DNA of 64,000 bases from Mesorhizobium sp. SOD10 (GTDB taxonomy: Bacteria > Pseudomonadota > Alphaproteobacteria > Rhizobiales > Rhizobiaceae). The notes under the pieces are model-generated. The model made no database searches. It had not been told where the DNA came from and saw nothing but the letters and a program-made list of their open reading frames with translations. Location of the stretch: positions 19,861 to 83,860 of the forward strand of contig CCNA01000014.1 of NCBI GenBank assembly GCA_000824805.1. Reading direction: 5' to 3'. A program made the position numbers and the translations under genes. Shown one piece after another: positions 1 to 9,680 of this stretch; within the stretch, counting starts at the first letter, position 1; every line of letters begins with the position of its first letter.

Positions 1-571
1 AAAGCGGGCCTTGGGCGTAACGCTGACAGCCGGCGCCATGGGCGCCTGGAACATCGACGAGAGCCGGCATGCACGGGAATCGCTGCATCCCGCCGATTAT
101 TATTCGTCGAGCTACTACCAGATCTGGATCAAGGCGCTGGAGACGCTGCTGAAGCGCCACGGCTTCGTCACCGAGCGCGACCTTGCCGCCGGCAAGGCGG
201 TCGATGCGGCTGCGACACCGAAAAGAGTGCTGAAGGCGGCGGATGTGCCGGCCGTGCTCGCCAAGGGCGGTCCGTGTGACCGGCCGGTCGCCACGCCGGC
301 GCGGTTCCAAGCGGGCGACCGGGTACGGACGAAGAATTTCAACCCGACCGGACATACGCGCCTGCCGCGCTATGCGCGCGGCAAAACCGGGACGGTCGAG
401 GCCGTGCGCGACGGCTTCGTCTTCCCCGACAGCAACGCGCATGGCAAGGGCGAGAACCCGCAATGGGTCTATACCGTGGTGTTCGACGGGGCCGAAATCT
501 GGGGCGCGGGCGCCGATCCGACGCTCAGCGTCTCGATCGACGCCTGGGAGAGCTATCTTGAGCAGGCATGA
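1..571 (+). CDS. nthB: Nitrile hydratase beta subunit, C-terminal part (cut by window edge)
   Basis: The reading frame is already open at the left edge, so the N-terminus is missing; the first TTG at 11 is not a real start. The visible part matches the family: a segment with WNIDESRHARE and then SSYYQIWIKALETLL, followed by the C-terminal barrel with FQAGDRVRTKNFNPTGHTR and the LPRYARGKTGTVE motif. Nitrile hydratase hydrates nitriles to amides in the cytoplasm; the beta subunit packs against the Co- or Fe-binding alpha subunit, which should lie just outside the window. The stop overlaps the start of the activator gene, as in alpha-beta-activator operons. Identification is firm; the metal type cannot be told from this subunit fragment. 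Confidence 0.93.
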   Translation, partial: KRALGVTLTAGAMGAWNIDESRHARESLHPADYYSSSYYQIWIKALETLLKRHGFVTERDLAAGKAVDAAATPKRVLKAADVPAVLAKGGPCDRPVATPARFQAGDRVRTKNFNPTGHTRLPRYARGKTGTVEAVRDGFVFPDSNAHGKGENPQWVYTVVFDGAEIWGAGADPTLSVSIDAWESYLEQA

Positions 572-908
572 AGGCGCGTTGCCGGCTGGTTTCGACGAGC
601 CGGTCTTCGCCGAGCCGTGGCAGGCCGAAGCCTTCGCGATGACTGTCGCGCTGCACGACCGGGGCCTGTTTTCGTGGAGCGAATGGGCGGAGGCCTTGTC
701 CGCCGAGGTCAAGCAGCCCGGCGCGGCAAGCGACGGGCATGACTATTACGAGCATTGGCTGGTGGCCCTGGAGAAGCTCTTGTCGCGAAAGGGGATCGCC
801 CGCAAGGGCGAGGTGGACGAACTCGCCGCCGCCTGGGAACGCGCCGCGCATGCGACGCCACATGGCAAGCCGATCTTGCTGGAAAACGATCCCGGCGCGG
901 GCAGCTAG
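558..908 (+). CDS. Nitrile hydratase activator / accessory protein (P14K-like)
   Basis: The 116-residue protein has the accessory-protein pattern FAEPWQAEAFAMTVALHDRG near the N-terminus, then FSWSEWAEAL and HDYYEHWLVALEKLLSRKG. These proteins help insert metal into the nitrile hydratase alpha subunit and are themselves related to the beta-subunit N-terminus. I chose a TTG start at 558, which overlaps the end of nthB by 14 bases; there is no ATG before codon 28, which would remove the conserved EPWQAEAF segment. The overlap suggests translational coupling with nthB. A start inside nthB further upstream cannot be excluded. Confidence 0.85.
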   Translation: MSRHEGALPAGFDEPVFAEPWQAEAFAMTVALHDRGLFSWSEWAEALSAEVKQPGAASDGHDYYEHWLVALEKLLSRKGIARKGEVDELAAAWERAAHATPHGKPILLENDPGAGS

Positions 909-1043
909 AACGGCTTTGTTCTCTTTACGTTCCGATTTGTGGCTGATAGCCTGAGCTGTCGGAAGCGCGAACGTCCGCAGCCGACAACGGTCGGTATAGC
1001 GGCCAACCTTGTCTTTCGTCAGCGAATCCGGTCTGTCGCACTG

Positions 1044-2171
1044 ATGGAATTTTCTCCCCAACAGGATGAGGCTCTGAAAGCGGTCGGGCGCTGGCTCAAG
1101 GAGGGCCGGCCGCAGGTCTTTCGCCTGTTCGGCTATGCCGGCACCGGCAAGACGACTTTGGCGCGCTATTTTGCCGAGCATGTCGACGGCCAGGTGCAGT
1201 TCGCCGCCTTCACCGGCAAGGCGGCGCAGGTGCTGCGCTCGAAGGGAGCGACCAATGCCCGCACCATCCATTCGCTGATCTATAGGCCGAAGGGCGAGGA
1301 ATCGGTCGAGGACGAGGTGACCGGCAAGACCTCGATGTCGCCGACCTTCTCGCTCAACCGGCAAAGCCCGATCGCCCGCGCCAAGCTCGTCGTCATCGAC
1401 GAATGCTCCATGGTCGACGAACAGCTCGGCCGCGACCTGATGAGCTTCGGCACGCCGATCCTGGTGCTTGGCGATCCGGCGCAGTTGCCGCCGATCTCGG
1501 GCGGCGGCTTCTTCACCGAGCATGAACCCGACGTGCTTTTGACGGAAATCCACCGCCAGGCGCGCGACAATCCGATCATCCGGCTGGCGCTCGACGTGCG
1601 CGAAGGCCGGGAGTTCATGCATGGCGACTATGGCACTGCGCAGGTGATCGGCAGGGAAGCAGTCAACCAGGACCTGGTGCTCAAGGCCGACCAGGTGCTG
1701 GTCGGCACCAATCGCACGCGCCGCCGCTACAATCAAAGGCTGCGCGAGCTGAAGGGGTTCAATGCCGACTTTCCGCAAGCCGGCGACAAGCTGGTCTGCC
1801 TGCGCAACGACCCGGCCAAGGGGCTGCTCAACGGTTCGCTGTGGAAGGTGATGACCTCATCGCGCGAGACGGTGAAGCCCGGCATCAACCTGCTGGTTTC
1901 GCCCGAAGAGGACGATCCCGACCGCGGCGTCGCCAAGATCAAGTTGCTCAAGGCTGCGTTCGAGGATCCCGACGCGGAGATCCCTTGGCAGCAAAAGAAG
2001 CGCTTCGACGATTTCGACTATGGCTATGCGCTGACGGTCCACAAGGCGCAGGGCTCGCAGTGGAACGACGTGGTGCTGTTCGACGAGAGCTGGGCCTTCA
2101 AGGAGACAAGGCAGCGCTGGCTTTATACGGCGATCACCCGTGCCGCCGAGCGGCTGACGGTGGTGCGCTGA
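1044..2171 (+). CDS. RecD/Dda-like ATP-dependent DNA helicase
   Basis: The 375-residue SF1B-type helicase has Walker A GYAGTGKTT at about residues 30-38, Walker B VVIDECSMVDE at about 116-126, and the C-terminal UvrD_C_2-type motif YGYALTVHKAQGSQW near residue 326, followed by WLYTAITRAAERL. It lacks the long N-terminal region of RecD and RecD2 and is closest in architecture to short RecD-like or Dda-like helicases, often labelled exodeoxyribonuclease V alpha subunit in rhizobia. It probably acts alone on DNA ends or forks; no recB or recC is nearby. The ATG at 1044 starts directly before the conserved FSPQQDEAL segment. An in-frame extension upstream to 939 shows no conserved sequence. It stands alone and converges with the next gene. 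Confidence 0.88.
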   Translation: MEFSPQQDEALKAVGRWLKEGRPQVFRLFGYAGTGKTTLARYFAEHVDGQVQFAAFTGKAAQVLRSKGATNARTIHSLIYRPKGEESVEDEVTGKTSMSPTFSLNRQSPIARAKLVVIDECSMVDEQLGRDLMSFGTPILVLGDPAQLPPISGGGFFTEHEPDVLLTEIHRQARDNPIIRLALDVREGREFMHGDYGTAQVIGREAVNQDLVLKADQVLVGTNRTRRRYNQRLRELKGFNADFPQAGDKLVCLRNDPAKGLLNGSLWKVMTSSRETVKPGINLLVSPEEDDPDRGVAKIKLLKAAFEDPDAEIPWQQKKRFDDFDYGYALTVHKAQGSQWNDVVLFDESWAFKETRQRWLYTAITRAAERLTVVR

Positions 2172-2175
2172 CGCT

Positions 2176-2275
2176 TAAAGCGTTTCACCGTTTCACGGAA
2201 CGGCGAACCCTCTATCTCCTTGTTTTGACGCAATTCCGGACGGAAAATCGCTACGCACTTTCCTGCTCCAGCAAT
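2176..2275. repeat. Interspersed intergenic repeat, copy 1
   Basis: This fills the space between the convergent helicase and SpoIIAA-like genes. Its core GCAATTCCGGACGGAA at 2230-2245 recurs in degenerate form at 7617-7632 and 57392-57407. The layout (a run around AAGCGTTTCACCGTTTCACG, then TTTTGACGCAATTCC, then CGCTACGCACTTTCC) matches, from memory, a very common Rhizobiales intergenic repeat. Confidence 0.65.
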
Positions 2276-2276
2276 G

Positions 2277-2678
2277 TCATGTCGGCCTTGCGCCAAGCCA
2301 CCGCCAGGCGGCTTCCTCATCGTCGACATCGAAGCGTCTGAATTCGAAAGGCAGCGTTTTCGGGAAGACGCCGGCGACGAGGGAGGCCCAACTTGGCTCG
2401 CCGATGACCGCGCAGCGCACGACATGTTGCATCGCGTCGGCAACCCCCTGGCGAAGCGTGTCTTTCGAAATATTAGCCCAGTCCACGCTTTCCTCGTCGG
2501 TCAACCTGACCAGCACGTCGATCCTCGGATGCAGCGCGTAGGCGGCCTCCAGCAGGCCGAAGAGGTTTTCCGCATCGGCCGGCGTGACATCGCCGACGAC
2601 GTCGATGGCGAAAAGCGCGTCGCGATTCGTCTCGATGCGGCGGATCGCCGGCACGGCTTCGAGGAAATTCACTGGCAA
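2277..2678 (-). CDS. SpoIIAA/STAS-like protein
   Basis: A 133-residue cytoplasmic protein. The pattern fits the SpoIIAA-like (STAS-fold) family: an N-terminal strand with [46 protein letters not shown] in the middle, and an acidic-aromatic C-terminus [15 protein letters not shown]. Family members are small and mostly uncharacterised; some bind lipids or regulate partner proteins, but no partner is visible here. It is transcribed away from pdxJ, with about 100 bases between the two starts, and converges on the helicase gene. The family assignment is moderate and the function unknown. Confidence 0.7.
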   Translation of the reverse strand: MPVNFLEAVPAIRRIETNRDALFAIDVVGDVTPADAENLFGLLEAAYALHPRIDVLVRLTDEESVDWANISKDTLRQGVADAMQHVVRCAVIGEPSWASLVAGVFPKTLPFEFRRFDVDDEEAAWRWLGARPT

Positions 2679-2780
2679 ATCCTCATGTTAATCTCCATCG
2701 ATCCCTGGAACACGCGAAACCCTCTATCTGTTCCCGTCAAAGGCGGTATAGATGCCCGCCGATCCACTGGACGCCCTTTC

Positions 2781-3521
2781 ATGCCCGCCAAGCTCTCGGT
2801 CAACCTCAACGCCATCGCCATGCTGCGCAACCGCCGCGACCTGCCATGGCCGAGTGTCACCGGACTTGGCCGCATCGCGCTTGCCGCCGGCGCGCATGGG
2901 CTGACGGTGCATCCCAGGCCCGACGAGCGGCACACCAGGCATTCCGATCTGCCCGAGATCAGGGCGCTGATCGATGACGAGTTTCCGGGCGCGGAGTTCA
3001 ACATCGAGGGCTATCCGACCGAGGATTTCCTGTCGCTTGTCGAGAAGAACCAGCCCGAACAGGTGACGCTGGTGCCGGACGACCCGGCGCAGGCGACTTC
3101 TGATCATGGCTGGAACTTCGTTGCCCAGGCGGCGTTCCTCACTCCGATCGTCAAGCGGTTGAAGAAAGGCGGCTTCCGCGTGTCGCTGTTTTCCGACGCT
3201 GATCCGGACGGGGTCAATGCGGCTCGCGATACCGGTGCCGACCGCATCGAGCTCTATACCGGGCCATATGGAGGTTTCCATTCCGATTCCGCAAAGGCGG
3301 CGAAAGAATTGGAAAGATTGGGAAAAACCGCCGACGCCGCATTCAAGGCCGGGCTCGGCGTCAATGCCGGCCACGATCTGACGGTGAAGAACCTGCCGGC
3401 GTTGGCCAAACGCATCCCGGCATTGGCCGAAGTATCGATCGGACATGGGTTGACAGCGGATGCGCTGGAGTATGGCATGGCCGGGACTGTCGGGCGGTTC
3501 TTGAAGGCCTGCGGATGGTAG
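2781..3521 (+). CDS. pdxJ: Pyridoxine 5'-phosphate synthase
   Basis: PdxJ condenses 3-amino-2-oxopropyl phosphate with 1-deoxy-D-xylulose 5-phosphate to give pyridoxine 5'-phosphate, the last ring-forming step of DXP-dependent vitamin B6 synthesis. The 246-residue TIM barrel is of normal length. Visible hallmarks are the N-terminal [15 protein letters not shown], the phosphate/substrate loop HPRPDERH at residues 44-51, a glutamate in [16 protein letters not shown], and the C-terminal phosphate-binding [15 protein letters not shown]. The ATG at 2781 gives the standard N-terminus; the longer open frame upstream is not conserved. It appears monocistronic and divergent from the SpoIIAA-like gene. 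Confidence 0.96.
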   Translation: MPAKLSVNLNAIAMLRNRRDLPWPSVTGLGRIALAAGAHGLTVHPRPDERHTRHSDLPEIRALIDDEFPGAEFNIEGYPTEDFLSLVEKNQPEQVTLVPDDPAQATSDHGWNFVAQAAFLTPIVKRLKKGGFRVSLFSDADPDGVNAARDTGADRIELYTGPYGGFHSDSAKAAKELERLGKTADAAFKAGLGVNAGHDLTVKNLPALAKRIPALAEVSIGHGLTADALEYGMAGTVGRFLKACGW

Positions 3522-3607
3522 GGGACTTTGAGTAGTTTCGGCAGTCTTGGTGCGTCCCGCGTGTCGCGGCGACCGTGGAGCGTGACGAATCCGGTGAAGT
3601 GGGGTTC

Positions 3608-5521
3608 ATGGTGCTAGCCAACGCCGGCGAAACGGAATCCCTCGAACGTTCGGGCCATGCGGAAACCGAGCGGCAGCACAGCACCAAGGTGCTGATGCTT
3701 GGCGCGCTGGGCGTCGTCTATGGCGACATCGGCACAAGCCCGATCTACGCGTTCCGCGAGGCGCTGCATGCCTCGTCCAGCTCGGTCGCCCGCCATGACG
3801 TGCTGGGCGTGCTGTCGCTGATTGTCTGGGCGCTCACTATCATCGTCACGATCAAATATGTCGCCTTCGTGCTCAGGGCCGACAACAAGGGCGAGGGCGG
3901 CACGCTGTCGCTGATGTCGCTGGCGCGCAGCGCCTATCCGCCCGGCTCACGCCTCATCCTGGTGATCGGCCTTTGCGGGGCCGCACTGTTCTTCGGCGAT
4001 TCGATCATCACGCCGGCGATCTCGGTGCTGTCGGCGGTCGAGGGCCTGGAAGTCGTCACGCCGGCGCTGGATGCCTATGTCGTGCCGATCACCCTGATGA
4101 TCCTCGCGGTGCTTTTTGCCGTGCAGCGCTTCGGCACAGGCAAGGTGGCGGCGGTGTTCGGACCTGTAACGGCGACATGGTTCGTGGCGATCGGCGCGGC
4201 CGGCCTCTATCATATCGTCGACGACCCCTCCGTTTTCCTGGCGATCAATCCCTATTACGCAATCTATTACCTGGCCACCACGCCGACGGGTGCCTTCGTC
4301 ACCGTCGGCGCCGTGTTCCTGGCGGTGACCGGCGCCGAGGCGCTCTATGTCGACCTCGGCCATTTCGGCCGCAAGCCGATCGTGCTGGCCTGGTTCGCAA
4401 TCGTCTTCCCTTGCCTGCTCTTGAATTATTTCGGGCAGGGCGCCTTCGTGCTCTCGCATGGCGGCAAGCCCACCAACCCGTTCTTCCAGATGCTGCCAGA
4501 ATGGGCGCTGATGCCGATGGTGGGCCTTGCGACCGCGGCGACCGTCATCGCCAGCCAGGCCGTCATTTCCGGCGCCTTCTCGCTGACAAGGCAGGCGGTG
4601 CAGCTCAACCTTCTGCCCCGCATCGAGGTGCAGCACACTTCCGAGATGCAGAGCGGCCAGATCTATATGCCTAGGGTCAACCTCTTGGTCGCGCTCGGCG
4701 TGATGCTCCTGGTCGTCGGCTTCGGCAGCTCGAGCGCGCTTGCCTCCGCTTACGGCATTTCGGTGACCGGCGAGATGCTGATGACGACGGTGCTTCTGTT
4801 CGTCGTCATGCGCTGGCTCTGGAAATGGCAGCTGGCGCTGGCATTGGCGCTGGCGATGCTGTTTGGCGTCATCGATCTCGGCTTTTTCTCGGCCAATGTC
4901 GTCAAGATCGTCGAGGGCGGCTGGGTGTCGATCACGGTCGCCTCCATCATGGGCCTGATCATGTGGACCTGGATCCGCGGCAGCCGCTATTTGTTCGACA
5001 AGACCCGCCGCAACGAGATCCCGCTCGATTTCTTGGCGGCAAATCTCCTGAAGAAGAAGCCGCAATTGGTCTCGGGCACCGCCGTGTTCCTGACCAGCGA
5101 TCCGCTGAGCGCGCCGACCGCGCTGATGCACAGCCTGAAGCATTACAAGGTGCTGCATGAAAAGAACGTCATCCTGTCGGTGGTGACGGCGCCGCAGCCC
5201 GTTGTGCCCGACAGCGAGCGCGTGAAGTTGGAGACCGTCAACGAGCTGTTCATGCGCGTGACACTCACCTTCGGCTATATGGAGCAGCCCAACATTCCGC
5301 GCGCCCTGGCGATCTGCCGCAAGCAGGGCTGGAAGTTCGACATCATGACGACGTCGTTCTTCCTGTCGCGGCGCTCGCTGAAGGCCTCGCCCAATTCGGG
5401 CATGCCGGTCTGGCAGGACCGGCTTTTCATCGGCCTGGCGCGAACGGCGGCGGACGCGACGGAGTATTTCCAGATCCCCACCGGACGCGTGGTCGAAATC
5501 GGTACGCAGGTCGCGATCTGA
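3608..5521 (+). CDS. kup: Low-affinity potassium uptake protein Kup (first copy)
   Basis: Kup/HAK/KT transporters carry K+ with H+ across the inner membrane through about 12 membrane helices and have a cytoplasmic C-terminal domain. The 637-residue protein has the family signature [18 protein letters not shown] near residue 40, the [13 protein letters not shown] motif, and a soluble tail from about residue 455. ATG 3608 is used; a GTG at 3575 would add 11 residues. The next gene is a second Kup of nearly equal length. Their last 187 codons (4961-5521 here) are about 94 percent identical at DNA level, whereas the region just before is far more diverged, so this 3' part looks homogenised by gene conversion. 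Confidence 0.95.
   Translation: MVLANAGETESLERSGHAETERQHSTKVLMLGALGVVYGDIGTSPIYAFREALHASSSSVARHDVLGVLSLIVWALTIIVTIKYVAFVLRADNKGEGGTLSLMSLARSAYPPGSRLILVIGLCGAALFFGDSIITPAISVLSAVEGLEVVTPALDAYVVPITLMILAVLFAVQRFGTGKVAAVFGPVTATWFVAIGAAGLYHIVDDPSVFLAINPYYAIYYLATTPTGAFVTVGAVFLAVTGAEALYVDLGHFGRKPIVLAWFAIVFPCLLLNYFGQGAFVLSHGGKPTNPFFQMLPEWALMPMVGLATAATVIASQAVISGAFSLTRQAVQLNLLPRIEVQHTSEMQSGQIYMPRVNLLVALGVMLLVVGFGSSSALASAYGISVTGEMLMTTVLLFVVMRWLWKWQLALALALAMLFGVIDLGFFSANVVKIVEGGWVSITVASIMGLIMWTWIRGSRYLFDKTRRNEIPLDFLAANLLKKKPQLVSGTAVFLTSDPLSAPTALMHSLKHYKVLHEKNVILSVVTAPQPVVPDSERVKLETVNELFMRVTLTFGYMEQPNIPRALAICRKQGWKFDIMTTSFFLSRRSLKASPNSGMPVWQDRLFIGLARTAADATEYFQIPTGRVVEIGTQVAI
4961..5521 (+). repeat. Homogenised 3' third of kup, copy A
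   Basis: This 561-base tract pairs without gaps to 7028-7588 (constant offset 2067). By hand count about 36 bases differ. In the 100 bases just upstream the two genes differ at roughly a third of positions, so the left boundary is abrupt. It encodes the end of the last membrane region and the cytoplasmic domain. Confidence 0.85.
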
Positions 5522-5668
5522 CGAAAACCGATTTTGCCGGATGAAGCGGCCCGGCCGTTCCATAACCTGAAAGCCGTGCGCCGGCGGCATAGGAGCCCTC
5601 ACGTCAGGGCACTTGATATTGCACTGCAGCAAGCGTAGAGCACCGCGCGTTTTATCGGAGTGTCGTCC

Positions 5669-7588
5669 ATGGCCCTTGCCAATGGTGGTGCAGACGCAGA
5701 ACCCGCCGACCTGTCGAGCCACGCGGAAATCGAGCAGCACAGCACCAAGGTGCTGATGCTTGGCGCGCTGGGCGTCGTCTACGGCGATATCGGCACGAGC
5801 CCGATCTATGCGTTTCGTGAAGCGCTGGTGGCGTCCTCGCACGGCGAGGTCGCCGATCGCGGCGACATTCTGGGCGTGCTGTCCCTGATCATCTGGTCGC
5901 TGACGATCATCGTCACGATCAAGTACATCATGTTCGTGCTGCGCGCCGACAATCGCGGCGAGGGCGGCGTGCTGTCGCTGATGGCGCTGGCGCGCAGCAG
6001 CTTTTCGACCCGCTCGGCAGTCATCCTCGGCGTCGGCATTGCCGGCGCATCGCTGTTTTTTGGCGATGCCGTCATCACGCCGGCCATCTCCGTGCTGTCG
6101 GCGGTCGAAGGCATGAATGTCGTCACGCCGGCTTTCCAGCCCTATGTCGTTCCGCTGACCCTGCTCATACTCGCCGTCCTGTTTGCCGTGCAACGGTTCG
6201 GCACGGGGGGAGTGGCAATGATCTTCGGTCCGATCACGGCCGTCTGGTTCCTGGCCATCGGCCTTTCCGGGCTCAATCACATCATTGCCGATCCGGAGAT
6301 CCTGTGGGCGATCAGCCCGCATTATATCGTCGCCTTCCTGATCCACTCGCCCGATGTGGCCTTCGTCACCATCGGCGCGATCTTCCTGGCGGTCACCGGC
6401 GCCGAGGCGCTCTATGCCGACCTCGGCCATTTCGGCCGCAAGCCGATCGTGCTGGCATGGCTGGCGATCGTATTTCCCTGCCTGCTTTTGAACTATGCCG
6501 GGCAGGGCGCCTATGTGCTCGCCAAGGGCGGCGCGGTCGGCCATCCGTTCTTCGAAATGAACGAGGGCTGGGCGCTCGTCCCCATGGTGGTGCTGGCGAC
6601 GGCGGCGACCGTCATCGCCAGCCAGGCGGTGATCTCCGGCGCTTATTCGCTGACGCGGCAGGCGGTGCAGCTCAACATGCTGCCGCGGCTCGAGATCCTG
6701 CATACGTCGGAAAAGCAGTCCGGGCAGGTTTATATGCCGCGTGTCAACATGCTGCTGGCGCTTGTTGTGATGCTGCTGGTGGTCGGCTTCGGCGAATCCA
6801 GCAAGCTCGCCTCGGCTTACGGCATCTCGGTCACGGGCAACATGCTGGTGACGACGGTGCTGCTTTTCGTGGTCATGACCCGCATCTGGAAATGGCCGCT
6901 GTGGCGAGCCGTGGCGCTAACCGTGCTGTTCGCATTCATCGACATCGGCTTCTTCGCCTCCAACATCGTCAAGGTTTTCGAGGGCGGCTGGGCGTCGCTT
7001 GCGGTCGCTTTCGCCATCATCCTCGGCATGTGGACCTGGGTGCGCGGTAGCCGCTATCTGTTCGACAAGACCCGCCGCAACGAGATCCCGCTCGATTTCC
7101 TGGCGGCAAACCTGTTGAAGAAGAAGCCGCAACTGGTCTCGGGCACCGCCGTGTTCCTGACCAGCGATCCACTGAGTGCGCCGACCGCGCTGATGCACAG
7201 CTTGAAGCATTACAAGGTGCTGCACGAAAAGAACGTCATCCTGTCGGTGGTGACGGCGCCGCAACCCGTTGTGCCCGACAGCGAGCGCGTCAAGCTGGAG
7301 ACGGTCAACGAGCTGTTCATGCGCGTGACACTCACCTTCGGCTATATGGAGCAGCCCAACATCCCGCGCGCCTTGGCGATCTGCCGCAAGCAAGGCTGGA
7401 AGTTCGACATCATGACGACGTCCTTCTTCCTGTCGCGGCGTTCGCTAAAGGCGTCGCCCAATTCTGGCATGCCGATCTGGCAGGACCGGCTGTTCATCGG
7501 CCTCGCGAAAACGGCGGCGGACGCGACGGAGTATTTCCAGATCCCCACCGGGCGCGTGGTGGAGATTGGCACGCAAGTCGCGATCTGA
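5669..7588 (+). CDS. kup: Low-affinity potassium uptake protein Kup (second copy)
   Basis: A 639-residue Kup/HAK/KT potassium transporter, paralogous to the gene just upstream and in the same orientation 147 bases away. It carries the same [18 protein letters not shown] and [16 protein letters not shown] signatures and about 12 hydrophobic segments. ATG 5669 is preceded by CGGAG at a spacing of 8, which is better than the GTG at 5660. The two copies differ throughout the membrane domain, for example in the loop near [11 protein letters not shown], but are almost identical in the C-terminal domain. Rhizobia often carry several kup genes; the tandem copies could differ in pH or K+ range, but nothing in the sequence shows this. 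Confidence 0.95.
   Translation: MALANGGADAEPADLSSHAEIEQHSTKVLMLGALGVVYGDIGTSPIYAFREALVASSHGEVADRGDILGVLSLIIWSLTIIVTIKYIMFVLRADNRGEGGVLSLMALARSSFSTRSAVILGVGIAGASLFFGDAVITPAISVLSAVEGMNVVTPAFQPYVVPLTLLILAVLFAVQRFGTGGVAMIFGPITAVWFLAIGLSGLNHIIADPEILWAISPHYIVAFLIHSPDVAFVTIGAIFLAVTGAEALYADLGHFGRKPIVLAWLAIVFPCLLLNYAGQGAYVLAKGGAVGHPFFEMNEGWALVPMVVLATAATVIASQAVISGAYSLTRQAVQLNMLPRLEILHTSEKQSGQVYMPRVNMLLALVVMLLVVGFGESSKLASAYGISVTGNMLVTTVLLFVVMTRIWKWPLWRAVALTVLFAFIDIGFFASNIVKVFEGGWASLAVAFAIILGMWTWVRGSRYLFDKTRRNEIPLDFLAANLLKKKPQLVSGTAVFLTSDPLSAPTALMHSLKHYKVLHEKNVILSVVTAPQPVVPDSERVKLETVNELFMRVTLTFGYMEQPNIPRALAICRKQGWKFDIMTTSFFLSRRSLKASPNSGMPIWQDRLFIGLAKTAADATEYFQIPTGRVVEIGTQVAI
7028..7588 (+). repeat. Homogenised 3' third of kup, copy B
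   Basis: Partner of the tract at 4961-5521; same length, no indels, about 94 percent identical by hand count. Mismatches are mostly third-position; only a handful of residues differ. Confidence 0.85.
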
Positions 7589-7610
7589 CAGACTGCGCCG
7601 CATAGGCTGA

Positions 7611-7655
7611 CGTCGCGCAATTCAGGACGGAAGACGCAGTTTCCCAGCAGTTGCT
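7611..7655. repeat. Interspersed intergenic repeat, copy 2 (degenerate)
   Basis: The core GCAATTCAGGACGGAA at 7617-7632 matches 15 of 16 bases of the core at 2230-2245, and a TTTCCCAGCAGTTGCT end follows. It lies just upstream of the reductase gene starting at 7672 and would form part of its leader. Confidence 0.5.
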
Positions 7656-7671
7656 TTCGAAGAGGGCGGGC

Positions 7672-8712
7672 ATGAGCGGCGAGTTGGTGCTTGTGACCGG
7701 CGGGTCGGGCTTTCTGGGCGCTCACTGCATCCTCGCGCTTTTGAAGGCGGGCTTCCGCGTGCGCACAACCGTCCGCTCGGCCAGCCGCGAGGCCGATGTT
7801 CTTGCCATGTTGAAGGTCGGTGGTGCCGAGCCGGGCGACGCGCTTTCCTTCGCGCATGCCGATCTCATGGGCGACAAAGGCTGGCCCGAGGCGGTTGCCG
7901 GATGCCGGTACGTCCTTCATGTCGCTTCGCCTTTCCCGCCCGGCGTGCCGAAACACGAGGACGACCTGATCGTTCCGGCCAGGGAAGGAGCGTTGCGCGT
8001 GCTGCGGGCAGCGCGCGATGCCGGCGTCGAACGTGTCGTGCTTACCTCGTCCTTTGCCGCCATCGGCTATGGCCAGACACCGGTGGCCGGGCAGCCGTTC
8101 ACGGAGGAGAACTGGACCAATCTTTCGGAAAAGGTCAGCGCCTATGTGAAGTCGAAGACGCTGGCCGAGCGCGGGGCCTGGGATTTCATCAATCGCGAAG
8201 GCGGGTCACTGGAGTTGGCGGTCGTCAATCCGGTCGGCATCTTCGGGCCGGTTCTGGGACCGGATCATTCGACCTCAACGGATTTCATCAAGCGCCTGAT
8301 GGATGGCGAAATGCCCGGTCTGCCGCGCATGGTGTTCGGCGTGGTCGATGCGCGCGACGTGGCGGATCTGCATCTGCGCGCGATGACCGATCCCGCTGCC
8401 AAGGGCGAGCGGTTCCTAGCCGTCAGCGGCGATTTCATGACGACGCGGGAGGTCGCACGGACGCTGAAGGCGCGGCTGGGCAACGCAGGATCGCGCATCA
8501 CGACCAGAGTTCTGCCGGACTGGCTGGTCCGGATCGTCGGGCTGGTCGACCGGCAGGCGGCCCAGATCGTGACCGAGCTGGGCAAGCCGAGAAACGCAAC
8601 GAGCGCCAAGGCCATGCGCCTGCTCGGCTGGACGCCGCGATCGCAGGAAGACGCGCTTGTCGCGACCGCTGAGAGTCTTATCCGGCTTGGGTTGGTCAAA
8701 CGGTCGAGGTGA
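7672..8712 (+). CDS. NAD(P)-dependent epimerase/reductase (dihydroflavonol reductase-like SDR)
   Basis: A 346-residue extended short-chain dehydrogenase. The Rossmann motif VTGGSGFLGAHC is at about residues 7-18. The catalytic Ser region VLTSSFAAIGYG and the YVKSKTLAE motif (Tyr-x3-Lys) follow, then NPVGIFGPVLGPDHSTS for substrate positioning. This is the dihydroflavonol-4-reductase/aldehyde reductase group, which reduces carbonyl substrates with NADPH; the physiological substrate cannot be inferred. ATG 7672 has a purine-rich AGAGGG ribosome site. It stands alone after kup and converges on the next gene through a strong terminator. Confidence 0.88.
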   Translation: MSGELVLVTGGSGFLGAHCILALLKAGFRVRTTVRSASREADVLAMLKVGGAEPGDALSFAHADLMGDKGWPEAVAGCRYVLHVASPFPPGVPKHEDDLIVPAREGALRVLRAARDAGVERVVLTSSFAAIGYGQTPVAGQPFTEENWTNLSEKVSAYVKSKTLAERGAWDFINREGGSLELAVVNPVGIFGPVLGPDHSTSTDFIKRLMDGEMPGLPRMVFGVVDARDVADLHLRAMTDPAAKGERFLAVSGDFMTTREVARTLKARLGNAGSRITTRVLPDWLVRIVGLVDRQAAQIVTELGKPRNATSAKAMRLLGWTPRSQEDALVATAESLIRLGLVKRSR

Positions 8713-8754
8713 GGCGCGCCTGGGAGAGAAGCGCTCTCGGGCGCGCCGGTTTTC
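8713..8754. terminator. Bidirectional terminator between convergent genes
   Basis: GGCGCGCC at 8713-8720 pairs with GGCGCGCC at 8740-8747, extended by GAGAG/CTCTC inside, and is followed by a short T run. It starts just after the reductase stop and reaches the stop of the minus-strand reductase. Confidence 0.75.
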
Positions 8755-9646
8755 AGCCGAGCAGGGCAGACTTGTTCGCTTCGAGGAACTGGCTCAGCGT
8801 CCGCGGCTCGCGGCCCGAGAGTCTTTCGACGGCATCGGTCACCTCGCCTATGCGGCCGGCGCGGGTATTGGCATCGAAGGAGACAATGATGCGGGCGAAG
8901 TCCTCGGGAACGCCCGCCGCCTTGACGCCCTCGGTCAGCGCTTCGTCCGGCAGTTGGATGACCTCCAGCGGCTTGCCGGTCACCTTGCTGACCAGCGCTG
9001 CAATTTCGTTCGTGGTGTAGGCCTGCGGGCCGGTCAGCGTGTAGATATGGCTTTCCGTGGAGCCGGATGCGAGGCCGGCGGCGATTGCGGCCGCCATATC
9101 GTCGCGCGCGCCGTGGGCGACGCGCCCGTCGGCGGCCGACGTGTACCACTTGCCCGATGAAATGGCGTGAGGCAGCGACATGAACAGGTTCTCCTGATAC
9201 CAGCCGTTGCGGAAGATGGTGTAGGGGATGCCGCTTGCCTCGATCGCCTGCTCGGTGCCGTAATGGTCGCCGGCAAACAGCACGGGCGAGCCCGGCTCGG
9301 GATTTGGCATCGAAGTGTAAAGCAGGTGCGAAACGCCTGCCGCCTTGGCCGCCGCCACCGCCGTCTGATGCTGTTTCAGGCGCCGGCCTGTCTTGAGGTC
9401 GAGGTCGCTGGTCGAGATGATCAGCACCCGGTCGGCGCCGCTGAACGCCTTTTCCAGCGAAGCCGGATCGTCGAAGTCGGCCACCCTGACCGTGATGCCC
9501 TTGGCGGCCAGATCGGCGAGATTTTCGGGGTTGCGTGTTGTGGCGATGATGCTTGAGGGCGCAATTTTTTGCTCGCCCAGCAGGTGATTGATAACGGCGC
9601 GGCCAAGATGACCGGAAGCGCCGGTGACGAGAAGGGTTTCGGACAT
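8753..9646 (-). CDS. NmrA-like NAD(P)H:quinone oxidoreductase (QorB/YtfG-like)
   Basis: A 297-residue atypical SDR. N-terminal LLVTGASGHLGRAVINHLL binds NADPH, followed by ITVRVADFDDPASLEKAF, LLYTSMPNPEPGSP and YTIFRNGWYQENL, all typical of E. coli QorB (YtfG), which reduces quinones with NADPH. In E. coli that gene lies next to the HxlR-type gene ytfH, and here too a divergent HxlR regulator follows at 9908, which supports the assignment. ATG 9646 was chosen because it directly precedes the Rossmann motif and has GGGATCCCCC just upstream; the open frame extends 44 codons further without conserved sequence. Probably an electrophile or quinone stress enzyme. Confidence 0.87.
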   Translation of the reverse strand: MSETLLVTGASGHLGRAVINHLLGEQKIAPSSIIATTRNPENLADLAAKGITVRVADFDDPASLEKAFSGADRVLIISTSDLDLKTGRRLKQHQTAVAAAKAAGVSHLLYTSMPNPEPGSPVLFAGDHYGTEQAIEASGIPYTIFRNGWYQENLFMSLPHAISSGKWYTSAADGRVAHGARDDMAAAIAAGLASGSTESHIYTLTGPQAYTTNEIAALVSKVTGKPLEVIQLPDEALTEGVKAAGVPEDFARIIVSFDANTRAGRIGEVTDAVERLSGREPRTLSQFLEANKSALLG

Positions 9647-9680
9647 GGGGGATCCCTTGAATTGCAAGAGGCGGGTCGAG

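Noticed and set aside
1..908. Nitrile hydratase genes as part of a mobile or catabolic island
   Set aside because: No integrase, transposase or tRNA is near, and composition looks like the rest; the operon is cut by the window edge, so this cannot be judged.
3947..6703. 918-codon open frame on the minus strand across both kup genes
   Set aside because: It is the antisense shadow of two strongly conserved kup genes; the translation is rich in Arg, His, Asp and Gln without motifs, as expected for GC-rich antisense.
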